A stretch of DNA of 64,000 bases from Streptomyces smaragdinus (GTDB lineage Bacteria; Actinomycetota; Actinomycetes; Streptomycetales; Streptomycetaceae): contig NZ_WEGJ01000007.1 of NCBI RefSeq assembly GCF_009604385.1, positions 153,145 through 217,144 of the forward strand, in the 5' to 3' direction. Both the position numbers and the translations under genes were made by a program. Numbering within the stretch: the stretch's first letter is position 1; each line of letters opens with the position of its first letter. The notes beneath the pieces were generated by a model, which worked only from the letters and a program-made list of their open reading frames with translations, did not search any database and was not told the origin of the DNA. Shown here piece after piece: positions 40,082 through 50,168 of this stretch.

Positions 40082-41953
40082 TCAGCGCAGTCCGCTGGCC
40101 ATGGCGCTCACGAGCTCGCCGTTGGTGGTGTCGCCGCTGAACTCCCAGAAGAACGCGCCGCCCAGACCCTGGTTCTTCGCCCAGGTCATCTTGCCGGCGA
40201 TGGTCTGCGGGGTGTCGTAGCTCCACCACTCGCTGCCGCACTTGGCGTACGCGGTGCCCGCGATGGTGCCGGTGGCGGGGCAGCGCGGCTTGAGGACCTT
40301 GTAGTCCTCGATGCCCGCCTCGTACTTGCCCGGAGCCGCGCCGGTGGCCGAACCACCGGGCTCGGCCTGGGTCACGCCGGTCCAGCCGCGGCCGTAGAAG
40401 CCGATGCCGAGGAGCAGCTTGCTCGCGGGCACGCCCTGCGCCTTGAGCGCGGCGATCGCGTCGGCGGAGTTGAAGCCCTCCTGCGGGATGCCGGCGTACG
40501 ACGTCAGCGGCGAGTGCGGGGCGGTCGGGCCGGTCTTGGCCCAGGCGCCGAAGAAGTCGTACGTCATGACGTTGTACCAGTCGAGGGACTGCGCGGCGCC
40601 CGCGTAGTCCGTCAGGCTGATCTTGCCGCCGGCCGAGGCGTCGGCGGTGATCGCGGCGGTGACCAGGTTGTTCGAGCCGAACTTGGCGCGCATGGCCTGC
40701 GTCACGGCCTTGAGGGCCGCCGGGCCGCTGGTGTCGCACGACAGACCGCAGGCGTTCGGGTACTCCCAGTCCAGGTCGATGCCGTCGAAGACGTCGGCCC
40801 AGCGCGGGTCCTCGACCAGCTTGTAGCAGGAGTCGGCGAACGCGGCCGGGTTCTTCGCGGCGTCGGTGAAGCCGCCGGACCAGGTCCAGCCGCCGAAGGA
40901 CCACAGCACCTTGATGTTCGGGTACTTGGCCTTGAGCTCACGCAGCTGGTTGAAGTTGCCGCGCAGCGGCTGGTCCCAGGTGTCGGCCACACCGCTCACG
41001 GCCTGGTCGGCGGTGTACGCCTTGTCGGTCGCGGCGTACGAGTCACCCATGACGCACTTGCCGCCGGTGACGTTGCCGAAGCTGTAGTTGATGTGCGTGA
41101 TCTTGTCCGCGGAACCGGAGCTCACCAGGTTCTTGACGTGGTAGTTCCGGTCGTACACGCCCCACTCGGTGAAGTAGCCGAGGTTGACCTTGCCGCCGGT
41201 CGACGGGGGCGTGGTCGTGTCGCCGGGGGTGCGCACCGCGGTGGAGGCGCTGACGTCGCCGGTCTGGTCGGCGGTGTCGCGGGCCTGGATCGCGTACGAG
41301 TAGTCGGTGCCCGCGCTCAGGCTGTTGTCCGTGTACGTCAGGCCGGTCACCGTGGCGACCTTGGCGCCGTCACGCAGCACGTCGTAGTTCTTGACGCCCT
41401 TGTCGTCCGTGGCGGCGGTCCAGGTCAGCTTCGCGGAGCTGCTGGTGACGCCCGACGCGACCGGCTTGCCGGGGGCGGACGGAGCCGCGTCGCCGGGAGG
41501 CGCCGTGGTGCCGCCGTCGCAGGAGCCGCCGTTCAGCGAACAGTTGGCCGGCGCGCCGGAGCCGGTGCCGAGGAAGCCGAAGGTGAGCGAGGCGCCGGGG
41601 GCGATGCTCCCGTTCCAGCCCTTGTCCTTGGCGGTCCAGTGGTTCCCGGAGTTGGTGACGGTGGCGTCCCAGGCGGAGGTCACCTTGGTGTCCGCCGGGA
41701 AGTCCCACTCGATCGTCCAGGCACTGATGGCGGCGGTGCCGGTGTTCTTGATCGTCCAGCTGGCCTGGAAGCCGGTGCCCCAGTCCTGGGTCTTGGTGTA
41801 CGTCGCGGTCGCCTCACCGGCGGCCTGGGCCTCGGAGGCGAAGCCGGCGTAGCCGGCGAGGATGAGTCCGAGGGTCGCCACTCCGGCGGTGAGCCGCCGC
41901 CGCAGGCGACGTCTCCCCTGCTCGGGGGTGGATTCGGGGGTGCCAGTACTCAC
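40082..41953 (-). CDS. secreted GH18 chitinase with CBM2 and FnIII
   Basis: 623 residues from the GTG at 41953, preceded by AGGAG at 6 nt. Signal peptide ~1-45 (twin Arg run then VATLGLILAGYAGFASEAQA). CBM2 (~46-146) with conserved Trp in TIEWDF, SAWDATV and NHWTAKDKGWN; FnIII ~160-243; GH18 domain ~254-623 with SFGGWTWSGGF and the catalytic DGIDLDWEYP (Glu397 the proton donor), and YNVMTYDFFGAW. It hydrolyses chitin and resembles the Chi63/ChiC class of Streptomyces. The promoter carries the two direct repeats characteristic of Streptomyces chitinase genes, so induction by chitin and control by DasR or a chiS/R-type system are expected. Confidence 0.96.
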   Translation of the reverse strand: MSTGTPESTPEQGRRRLRRRLTAGVATLGLILAGYAGFASEAQAAGEATATYTKTQDWGTGFQASWTIKNTGTAAISAWTIEWDFPADTKVTSAWDATVTNSGNHWTAKDKGWNGSIAPGASLTFGFLGTGSGAPANCSLNGGSCDGGTTAPPGDAAPSAPGKPVASGVTSSSAKLTWTAATDDKGVKNYDVLRDGAKVATVTGLTYTDNSLSAGTDYSYAIQARDTADQTGDVSASTAVRTPGDTTTPPSTGGKVNLGYFTEWGVYDRNYHVKNLVSSGSADKITHINYSFGNVTGGKCVMGDSYAATDKAYTADQAVSGVADTWDQPLRGNFNQLRELKAKYPNIKVLWSFGGWTWSGGFTDAAKNPAAFADSCYKLVEDPRWADVFDGIDLDWEYPNACGLSCDTSGPAALKAVTQAMRAKFGSNNLVTAAITADASAGGKISLTDYAGAAQSLDWYNVMTYDFFGAWAKTGPTAPHSPLTSYAGIPQEGFNSADAIAALKAQGVPASKLLLGIGFYGRGWTGVTQAEPGGSATGAAPGKYEAGIEDYKVLKPRCPATGTIAGTAYAKCGSEWWSYDTPQTIAGKMTWAKNQGLGGAFFWEFSGDTTNGELVSAMASGLR

Positions 41954-42059
41954 GTGTCGCTCCTGGTCGGTCTGACTTGCGGTCGGCGCAGGGGGGTCCC
42001 GCACCATGCCCGGCCGCACCGCGCCGAATCGCGTGGCATGGCCATAGCAATGCGCCGCG

Positions 42060-42088
42060 AGACTATGGAGGTCCAGACCAAGGGTCAA
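42060..42088 (-). promoter_or_regulatory. chitinase promoter
   Basis: On the minus strand TTGACC (42088-42083), 17-nt spacer, TAGTCT (42065-42060). One direct repeat fills the spacer and the other abuts the -35. Confidence 0.75.
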
Positions 42089-42101
42089 TAGGTCTGGACC
42101 A
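42069..42101 (-). promoter_or_regulatory. pair of 12-bp chitinase direct repeats (DasR-type)
   Basis: Minus-strand TGGTCCAGACCT (42101-42090) and TGGTCTGGACCT (42080-42069), starts 21 bp apart, two helical turns. They match the TGGTC-[CT]-x-GACCT repeats known from Streptomyces chitinase promoters and are close to the DasR responsive element (ACTGGTCTAGACCAGT). Confidence 0.85.
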
Positions 42102-42275
42102 ATTTGATGAGGACCTGTACCCGGGGTAACGGCTTCAGCACCCTGCGAACGCACGGAAAACCCGCCCCTACGAAATCCCGTGAATAGCGTGAACTCCCAG
42201 GTAAATGCGGTGCACACCGAGCGCGGAGCAGCCACGGCGGCGACCAACCATGCGCCGCCGGACAGGAAATGCCGG

Positions 42276-42291
42276 ATATTCCAGGGAATAT
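42276..42291. promoter_or_regulatory. AT-rich palindrome of unknown use
   Basis: ATATTCC-AG-GGAATAT: 7-bp arms with a 2-bp centre, strikingly AT-rich for this genome, about 210 bp upstream of the chitinase promoter. It could be a regulator site. Confidence 0.4.
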
Positions 42292-42341
42292 GGTCGATAC
42301 GAGGTGAACGATCCGAATTGACACGGACTCTCGAACCGGCC

Positions 42342-42357
42342 AGTGGTCTGGACCGGT
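42342..42357. promoter_or_regulatory. DasR-like site after the SARP gene
   Basis: AGTGGTCTGGACCGGT matches the DasR element consensus at 13 of 16 positions, better than either chitinase promoter repeat. It starts 10 bp past the SARP stop, ~260 bp upstream of the chitinase -35. Confidence 0.5.
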
Positions 42358-42367
42358 TGGTGTGGAT

Positions 42368-43195
42368 TCAGTGCGCGGGGAGAAGACTCGCGGATCGCCC
42401 CGCCGCGGCGGGCGGTGGCTTCGGCGCCGGCTTCAGTGCGGGCTTCGGCGCCGGCGGCAGCCCCTGCTCGAGCAGCCGCAGCAGGTCACGCCCGGGCTCG
42501 ACCCCCAGCTCCGCCCGCAGTATCTTCCGGTAGAGGGCGAACGCCCGGCGGGCCTCCCGCCAGTTGCGCTCCGCCAGATGCGCCTCCACCAGCAGGCGCT
42601 GCGCGGTCTCCCGCAGCGGGTCGACGCTGACCACCGTCAGCGCCACGTCGATCGCCTCCGCGCAGCGGTCCCGGTCGATGAGCGCCCGGCTCAGCGCCTC
42701 CAGCGCATGCAGCAGGCGCTGGCGTACCCGCTCGCGCTCCAGCAGGGCCCAGTCGTCGTAGCAGCCGGGCAGGAAGTCGAGGTCGTCGAGCCGCCAGGGC
42801 ACCGGCGCGAGATCGCAGGGCAGCAGCTCGTCACGGATCAGCCGCTGCGCCCAGTCGCACACCAGCCGCACATCGACCTTGACCCCGGGCGAGAGCCGGA
42901 CGAAGGTCTTGTCGGCGTCGATGAGCTCGAGGTCGAGCTGACGCAGCCGCCACAGCGCCGAGCGCAGATTGCCGCAGGCTCTCAGCTCGTCCCCCTGCGG
43001 CCACAACGACGACGCGGCATAACGGCGTTCCACCCGCCCCGACTGCAGGGCGACGAACACGAGCAGCCGCTTGCTGCCCTCGGGCACCTCGATGCGCCGT
43101 CCCCCGAGGGTCACGAACGGCCCGCCGAACAAATGGATCATGCTGTTGCAGCCGCTGTCGGCCCCGGTCAGCGATTCCACCAATGCAGAAACCAT
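42368..43195 (-). CDS. SARP-family transcriptional activator (winged helix plus BTAD)
   Basis: 275 residues from the ATG at 43195, preceded by a G-rich run; a GTG at 43222 is an alternative without a ribosome site. An OmpR-type winged-helix domain (~22-110: IHLFGGPFVTLGGRRIEVPEGS, LRSALWRLRQ) is followed by a BTAD (~125-250: DDWALLERERVRQRLLHALE, ALTVVSVDPLRETAQRLLVE, RAFALYRKILRAELGVEPG) and a Pro/Lys-rich tail. SARPs activate nearby clusters, often antibiotic genes. Here the nearest cluster is the contractile injection system, so control of that locus is inferred. It lies 81 bp downstream of the cysteine-rich gene on the same strand and is probably co-transcribed with it. Confidence 0.88.
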   Translation of the reverse strand: MVSALVESLTGADSGCNSMIHLFGGPFVTLGGRRIEVPEGSKRLLVFVALQSGRVERRYAASSLWPQGDELRACGNLRSALWRLRQLDLELIDADKTFVRLSPGVKVDVRLVCDWAQRLIRDELLPCDLAPVPWRLDDLDFLPGCYDDWALLERERVRQRLLHALEALSRALIDRDRCAEAIDVALTVVSVDPLRETAQRLLVEAHLAERNWREARRAFALYRKILRAELGVEPGRDLLRLLEQGLPPAPKPALKPAPKPPPAAAGRSASLLPAH

Positions 43196-43276
43196 GCGGC
43201 ACCCCCCGAGTGTGAGGCTCACAGTATGCCGCTTATTACGTCACCGTCCCGTTACGGACAATGACTGGTCAAACCG

Positions 43277-44278
43277 TCACCAACTCGACCCGCGGCTCCT
43301 CCCCGAACCGCCGCGCTCCCCCGCCCGGTTCTCCTCCCCGCAGTCGTCCCCGTCCTCCGCCTCGTCCGCCGGACCGGAACCGGATCCGGACCCGGAGCCG
43401 CCGTCCGGGCAGGGGCGGCAGCGGCGGGCGTACGCCGCCAGGACCTCGTCGACCACATGGGTGCGCAGCGTCTCGCAGCGCTGGTCCGCGGCCTCCTTGC
43501 GGCACTTCAGGACCCCCAGCCGGCCGGTCAGCACGCCCAGCAGCCGCCGGCCGGTGACCGAGCAAGTCAGCGCCCGGCACAGACAGTCCTGGAAGTCCCG
43601 CACCCGCGGGAAGCCCCACCAGATGCCGTCGTACCGGCTCCAGAGCCAGCGCAGGGTCGCGTACGCGTGCTTCGGGTCGACCGTCTTGGGGTCGGAGATC
43701 TCGGTGAGCAGGGCGTCGACGGCGGTCCTGAGGCCGGCCACCCGCGCGGTCAGCGCGGCGGGCTCGCCGGTCAGCGCGTCGAAGCAGGCCTCGGCGGCGG
43801 TCACCCGGCCGTCGATCCGGGTGATCCGGGCCGTCAGCTCGTCGATGGTGTCGTCCTCGTGGCCCGCGCACTCCTCGTCGAAGTCGCAGTCCTCGACGCA
43901 GCATCCGGCGTGCGGCACGCCGCAGTGCCCGAGGCGTTCGCGGATCTCGTCCCACGCCTCGTCGAGGCATTCGGTCGTGTCCTGGTCGAGCTGGCAGTGC
44001 AACTGCTCGCGGATCCGGTGCAGATCCTTGCGGATCGCCGCCACGTCCGCGGCCGCCGCGGCACGCGCCGTGGTGTAGGCGGTCCGGGTGGTGTCGTACG
44101 TGGCGCGGCGTTCCTTCAGCGCGGCCTCGTGGTCGGCGATGTACTTGGCCCGGTCCGCGACCCCCCTGGACTCGCAGGCGAGGTCGTCCACACCGCTGAG
44201 GTCGCAGTCCTCGGGGTGCGGTGCGCAGTGGTGGTGGTCGCGATCGGGCCTGGTCCGCCCCGGGTTGCTGATGGCCAT
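43277..44278 (-). CDS. cysteine-rich coiled-coil protein, divergent from the CIS operon
   Basis: 333 residues, ATG at 44278 with a perfect AAGGAGGG site. I count about 19 cysteines, many next to acidic residues (GHCGVPHAGCCVEDCDFDEE and nearby), an N-terminal HHHC, and two long helical stretches (~55-105 and ~150-180) likely to form coiled coils. The middle is richer in aromatic residues (RWLWSRYDGIWWGFPRV). The tail is a Gly/Ser then acidic and basic low-complexity region. No signal peptide. No family recognised. Its position, divergent from the cap gene and upstream of the SARP, makes it part of the CIS locus; metal binding or an assembly or regulatory role are guesses. Confidence 0.75.
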   Translation of the reverse strand: MAISNPGRTRPDRDHHHCAPHPEDCDLSGVDDLACESRGVADRAKYIADHEAALKERRATYDTTRTAYTTARAAAAADVAAIRKDLHRIREQLHCQLDQDTTECLDEAWDEIRERLGHCGVPHAGCCVEDCDFDEECAGHEDDTIDELTARITRIDGRVTAAEACFDALTGEPAALTARVAGLRTAVDALLTEISDPKTVDPKHAYATLRWLWSRYDGIWWGFPRVRDFQDCLCRALTCSVTGRRLLGVLTGRLGVLKCRKEAADQRCETLRTHVVDEVLAAYARRCRPCPDGGSGSGSGSGPADEAEDGDDCGEENRAGERGGSGRSRGSSW

Positions 44279-44414
44279 CGTCCCTCCTTGGTGGGTGCTC
44301 GCCCTGCTCGGTACTCGCCGCAGTATCGGGGCGGCGCTGTCACCGGAGCGTCGCCGTGCCGGGCGGCGTCGGCGCACAACGCCTTGGTGACGCCGGGCAC
44401 CGCACCCTGCCGTC
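44279..44414. promoter_or_regulatory. divergent promoter region of the CIS locus
   Basis: 136 bp separate the leftward cysteine-rich gene from the rightward cap gene, so both sets of promoters should lie here. I see no clear -10/-35 pair; the minus-strand GATACT near 44327 is weak. The plus-strand gene lacks a Shine-Dalgarno sequence. Confidence 0.45.
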
Positions 44415-45005
44415 ATGGCCGGATACCGAGCCCTGGCCGCGGTCGGGCGCAGCATCGTCGACCTGCTGAACCGCAGGTTCGCCGAGGCGTTGCCGGGGCC
44501 CGGGCGGCCCACCGCCGTGCTGGCCACGACGCGGGACTTCGACGAGGTCAGCAGCCCGGGCGCGGTGATCCAGTTCCCGGCCGTGTCCGTGTACTGCTAC
44601 CGGCTGTCCATCGACCGCGAGACCCGCTCCGCGACGGCGACCGCCGACGGGCCGGCCCGGCTGCCGCTGCGCATGCATCTGCTGGTCGCGGCGTGGGACA
44701 CGTTCGCGGAGAGCGAGCTGGAGTGGCTGGGGCTGGCCGGCCAGGTGCTGGAGTCGGAGGGGCTGTTGGCGGGGCCGCTGCTGCATCCCTCCGGGGACTG
44801 GGATCCGTCGGATCTGGTCTCGGTGGTGCCGGACGACGTGGCGCTGGAGTCGATGAGTGAGGCGTTCCAGGCGCTGACCACCGACTACCGGGTCTGTCTG
44901 CCGTATCTCGCCCGGGTGATCCGCATCGACGGCCGCCGGAGCGAGAGCGCGGAGCGGGTCACCACGGTGGCTGCCGGGCTGCGGCCGGGGCGGGTGGCGC
45001 CGTGA
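44415..45005 (+). CDS. cis16: CIS tube/sheath terminator, DUF4255 (Pvc16-like)
   Basis: 196 residues; ATG without a ribosome site. It matches the DUF4255/Pvc16 N-terminal family: LAAVGRSIVDLLNRRF, VIQFPAVSVYCYRLSID, LRMHLLVAAWDTFAESELEWLG and FQALTTDYRVCLPYLARVIRI. In contractile injection systems this protein caps the distal end of tube and sheath. First gene of the rightward CIS operon; its TGA overlaps the next GTG (GTGA). Confidence 0.88.
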   Translation: MAGYRALAAVGRSIVDLLNRRFAEALPGPGRPTAVLATTRDFDEVSSPGAVIQFPAVSVYCYRLSIDRETRSATATADGPARLPLRMHLLVAAWDTFAESELEWLGLAGQVLESEGLLAGPLLHPSGDWDPSDLVSVVPDDVALESMSEAFQALTTDYRVCLPYLARVIRIDGRRSESAERVTTVAAGLRPGRVAP

Positions 45006-45796
45006 CCGTCCTCCCCGGCGGGCAGCGGGTGCTGCACCGTCTGACGCTGGCGGTGGAGGTGCTGGGCGCGCTCACGTCCCGCCCGGTCACGGCTCCTGTG
45101 GAGGTACGACGGGAGGGCTCGCGGCGACAGTTGCTCGCCGTGGGCGGCGGGCGCTTCCTGCTGCGCGCCCGCCCCGGGACCGGTGACCGGGCCGACCTGC
45201 GGATCACGGACGCCACCCGGCAGACGGTGCCCCGGCGGCTGCGGATCCCGCTGTGGGCCCCGGCGGAGCTGGAGGCCGCCGACGAGGTGCCCCCGGGCCC
45301 CTTCGTCCCGGCCGCCTCCCGTCTGCTGCGGGTCTGGCTCGCGCCCGGGACGGCCGGCGCGCCGGGGCCGGGGTTCACCGCGGTCCGCGGCCGGGTCGCG
45401 CGCGGTGACGTGCCGGTGCGCTGGCCCCGGATCGCGGCGCGCGGTCCCGGCGGGATCGTCGTCGGCCGTACGCACGGCGACGAGCGGGGCGAATTCCTGC
45501 TCCCCCTCACCGGCCCGGGCGCGCTGCCCCCGCCGGTCCCCTCGCAGCTGACCGTCGACCTGCTGGTGCACGCCCGCGACCTCGACGAGCCGTCCCCCGA
45601 CCCCCTCGCGGACCTGCCGCTGGAGTCGGTGCCGCGCTCGTCGTCCCCGCCGCTGCCCGCGGACCTCGACAACCCGCTGCTGCGGGGCGTGTCGCCGCCC
45701 GCCGGGTACGTGCCGTCGACGGCGCCGGTGCCCACGGTGGACGTGGCCGTCGGCGATCTCCTGCTCCTGCCCGAGCCCCTGCAGTTCACCCCCTGA
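45002..45796 (+). CDS. CIS-locus protein of unknown function, beta-rich with Pro-rich C-terminus
   Basis: 264 residues, GTG start overlapping the cap gene. Residues ~1-190 look like beta-sandwich material (LRRLRIPLWAPAELEAADE-like strands, FTAVRGRVARGDVPVRWPRI, GDERGEFLLPLTG), perhaps a carboxypeptidase-regulatory-type or Ig-like fold; the C-terminus (~200-264) is Pro/Asp/Leu-rich. Not recognised. It lies between cap and sheath genes, so a cap-associated structural part is plausible. Confidence 0.65.
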   Translation: MTVLPGGQRVLHRLTLAVEVLGALTSRPVTAPVEVRREGSRRQLLAVGGGRFLLRARPGTGDRADLRITDATRQTVPRRLRIPLWAPAELEAADEVPPGPFVPAASRLLRVWLAPGTAGAPGPGFTAVRGRVARGDVPVRWPRIAARGPGGIVVGRTHGDERGEFLLPLTGPGALPPPVPSQLTVDLLVHARDLDEPSPDPLADLPLESVPRSSSPPLPADLDNPLLRGVSPPAGYVPSTAPVPTVDVAVGDLLLLPEPLQFTP

Positions 45797-45824
45797 CCCG
45801 CTTCGTCACGAAGGAGCCCCGCAC

Positions 45825-47723
<1,899 letters not shown>

Positions 47724-47742
47724 GAATCGATCGGAGGACATC

Positions 47743-48195
47743 ATGCCCACCAGGGACAATCCCTACGGTGCGTTCAAGTTCCGGGTGAAGCTCGGGGACG
47801 AGGCCGACGAGGGCTTCGTCGCCGGTTTCTCCGAGGTCAGCGGGCTCGGCAACGAGATCAAGTACGCGGAGTACCGCAACGGCAACGACGCGGAGAACCA
47901 CGTCCGCAAGATCGCCAACATCAACACGACCGACGACGTGACCCTCAAGCGCGGTGTCATCGGCGATCTGCGGCTGTTCCAGTGGCTGGACGCCACCCGG
48001 GACGGCGAGTTCGACCCGCGTACGGTCGTGATCGTCCTGATGGACGAGCGCGGCGCCGACGCCTGCTCGTGGACGCTGCTGAGCGCCCAGCCCAAGAAGT
48101 GGGTCGGCCCCACGCTCAGCGGCAAGGGCGGCGGTGAGGTGGCCATGGAGGAGCTGCATCTGGTCGCGGAGTCCATCGACTTCCGGAACACCTGA
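47743..48195 (+). CDS. cis1: inner tube protein (T4 gp19-like)
   Basis: 150 residues, GGAGG site 6 nt before the ATG. Typical tube signature: NPYGAFKFRVKLGDEADEGFVAGFSEVSGL at the N-terminus (in part), then RKIANINTTDDVTLKRGVI, LFQWLDATRDGEFD and VAMEELHLVAESIDF at the end. Hexamers stack into the tube inside the sheath. Directly follows the sheath gene. Confidence 0.95.
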   Translation: MPTRDNPYGAFKFRVKLGDEADEGFVAGFSEVSGLGNEIKYAEYRNGNDAENHVRKIANINTTDDVTLKRGVIGDLRLFQWLDATRDGEFDPRTVVIVLMDERGADACSWTLLSAQPKKWVGPTLSGKGGGEVAMEELHLVAESIDFRNT

Positions 48196-48197
48196 CG

Positions 48198-50168
48198 ATG
48201 ACGGGCGGCCTCCGCCTCGGTGCCCCCGGGGTGTACCGGGTTCCGGCGGATCAGGGCGACACCGGTCTGCGGCCGGTCGCGCTGGATGCCGCCGGCTTCG
48301 CCGGGGTGGCGCCGCGCGGGCCGGTGGACGTGCCCGTCGCGGTGCGCGGCTGGCCGGAGTTCCTGGCGCGCTTCGGCCTCGGGCCCGGTCTGCTGGCGCC
48401 GGCGGTCGCGGCGTTCTTCGCCCAGGGCGGCCGGCTGGCGCACGTGCTGCGGGTGGCGCCGCCGCCGTCGGAGCAGGCGCACGCGCTGGTCGGGCAGGGC
48501 ACGTACACCGACGGCCGCTGGGTCCCGCTGTGCGTCACCGGGGACGGCGGGCGGGCGCTGCCCGTGCGCTGGACCGCCCGGGACGAGGGCGCCTGGGGGG
48601 ACGGGCTGACGGTCACGCTGACGGCGGTCCGCGGGCGGCGCTTCACGGTCGAACCGACGGGCACCGACCGGACGGTGCTTCCTCCCGCGGGGCTGCGGGC
48701 GCCCGCCGGATCCCTGCTGCAGCCGGCCGCCGGCGGTGTCCGCTGGATCGAGGAGACGGCCGAGCGGGAGGTACGGCCGGGACTGCGCCGTACGGTCTGG
48801 GTCCTGGACGCCCCCCTGCCGGACCCGGACCGGCCGCTGGCGCTCATCCTCGCCACGGTCACGGTGAACGACCCCGCCGGGCCCACGCCCGAGACCTTCG
48901 ACGTCGGCCTCGCCCCGCGCCATCCGCGGTGGCTCGCGGACGTGCTGGCCGCCGAATCCCTGCTGGTCGTACCGGAATCCGACTGGGCCCGGGAGGCGGC
49001 CGGCGGCGATCTGCGGATCGCCCTCCCCGACCCCCTGCTGCCCCGCATCGGGTCCCGGCTCGAGCGCCCGGGCACGGACCGGTACGCCGACGTCGCGGAG
49101 GAGGACCTCCTGGGACGCCCCGCTACCGAGCCCCCGGACACCGACCCGGCCGGTGAACGGCCGCACCGCGGCGCGGAGGAGTTGGCCCGGGTGGAGGACC
49201 TCGGGCTGCTCCTGGTCCCCGACCTCGCCTGGAACGGCGTCGTCCCCGCCCGGGAGACCGAGGAGCCGCCCGACCCGCCGCCCGACGGCTTCGTCCCCTG
49301 CGCCGCACGTCGGCCGCCCGCCCGCTTGCGTACCCCGGGCGTGGACGCCGCCTGTCTCGACGCCCGGCTGCCCGACGAGCTCGCCGTACTACAGGCCCGG
49401 CAGCGGTGGCTGACGGAGCTGGCCGACGCGGCGCAGCGCTTCGTCGTCCTCCTCGACGCCCCCCGGCGCCTGCCGGCGGACGCCGTCGCCGACTGGTGTT
49501 CCGGCTTCGACAGCGGATACGCCGCCGCGTACCACCCCTGGCTCGGCGCCCTGCCGCCCGAGCCGGACGGGCCCGCGCCGACCGCCCGGCTCACCCCGCC
49601 CTCGGCCTTCGCGGCGGGCATCATCGCCGCGCGCGAACTCGCCGCCGGACTCCCGACGGGGCCCGCCAACGAGCTCGCCGCCGGGGCGGTGACGGCCGCG
49701 GACCAGGTCACCGACGCCGAGCACGCCCTGCTGCATCCGCAGGGGATCAACGTCTTCCGCGCCGAACGCGACGGCTTCCGGCTGACCGCGGCGCGGACCC
49801 TCTCCCGCGACCCCGACTACCGCCGGCTGACGGTCCGGCGGCTGGTCACGATGCTGCGGCTGACCCTGGACCGGGAGAGCCAGTGGGCGGTGTTCGAACC
49901 GCACACGGCGGCGCTGCGGCAGGTGCTGGTGCTGCAGGTCGCGGACCTGCTGCACGGCCTGTTCCTGGCCGGGGCGTTCGCCGGGGCCACCGCGGAGCAG
50001 TCGTACTTCGTACGGGCGGACACCGATCTCAACCCGCCCGAGTCGATCGCGCTGGGCCGGATCGTGCTCGAGGTCGGGATCGCCCCCAGCAGCCCGCTGG
50101 AGTTCGTCGTCCTGCGGATCACCCGGGACGACGACGCCGTGAACGTCCAGGAGGTGCCCCGTGGTTAG
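48198..50168 (+). CDS. second, divergent sheath-like protein
   Basis: 656 residues; ATG 2 bp after the tube gene stop. N-terminal LRLGAPGVYRVPADQGDTG and FAGVAPRGPVDVPVAV, and the C-terminal sheath core (YAAAYHPWLGALP, LTPPSAFAAGIIAARELAAGL, LLHPQGINVFRAERDG, LSRDPDYRRLTVRRLVTMLR, SQWAVFEPHTAALRQ) show homology to the first sheath, but with low identity and a long central insertion with His/Pro/acidic stretches. PVC-type systems have several sheath paralogues; this one may form the baseplate-proximal ring. It overlaps the next gene by 8 bp. Confidence 0.88.
   Translation: MTGGLRLGAPGVYRVPADQGDTGLRPVALDAAGFAGVAPRGPVDVPVAVRGWPEFLARFGLGPGLLAPAVAAFFAQGGRLAHVLRVAPPPSEQAHALVGQGTYTDGRWVPLCVTGDGGRALPVRWTARDEGAWGDGLTVTLTAVRGRRFTVEPTGTDRTVLPPAGLRAPAGSLLQPAAGGVRWIEETAEREVRPGLRRTVWVLDAPLPDPDRPLALILATVTVNDPAGPTPETFDVGLAPRHPRWLADVLAAESLLVVPESDWAREAAGGDLRIALPDPLLPRIGSRLERPGTDRYADVAEEDLLGRPATEPPDTDPAGERPHRGAEELARVEDLGLLLVPDLAWNGVVPARETEEPPDPPPDGFVPCAARRPPARLRTPGVDAACLDARLPDELAVLQARQRWLTELADAAQRFVVLLDAPRRLPADAVADWCSGFDSGYAAAYHPWLGALPPEPDGPAPTARLTPPSAFAAGIIAARELAAGLPTGPANELAAGAVTAADQVTDAEHALLHPQGINVFRAERDGFRLTAARTLSRDPDYRRLTVRRLVTMLRLTLDRESQWAVFEPHTAALRQVLVLQVADLLHGLFLAGAFAGATAEQSYFVRADTDLNPPESIALGRIVLEVGIAPSSPLEFVVLRITRDDDAVNVQEVPRG

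Larger units (their letters stand above)
41954..42367. other. 414-bp region between SARP gene and chitinase
   Basis: Holds the chitinase promoter and direct repeats (42060-42101), a ~100-nt leader, a 16-bp AT-rich palindrome (42276-42291) and a DasR-like site right after the SARP stop (42342-42357). No gene is seen in either strand. Confidence 0.75.
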
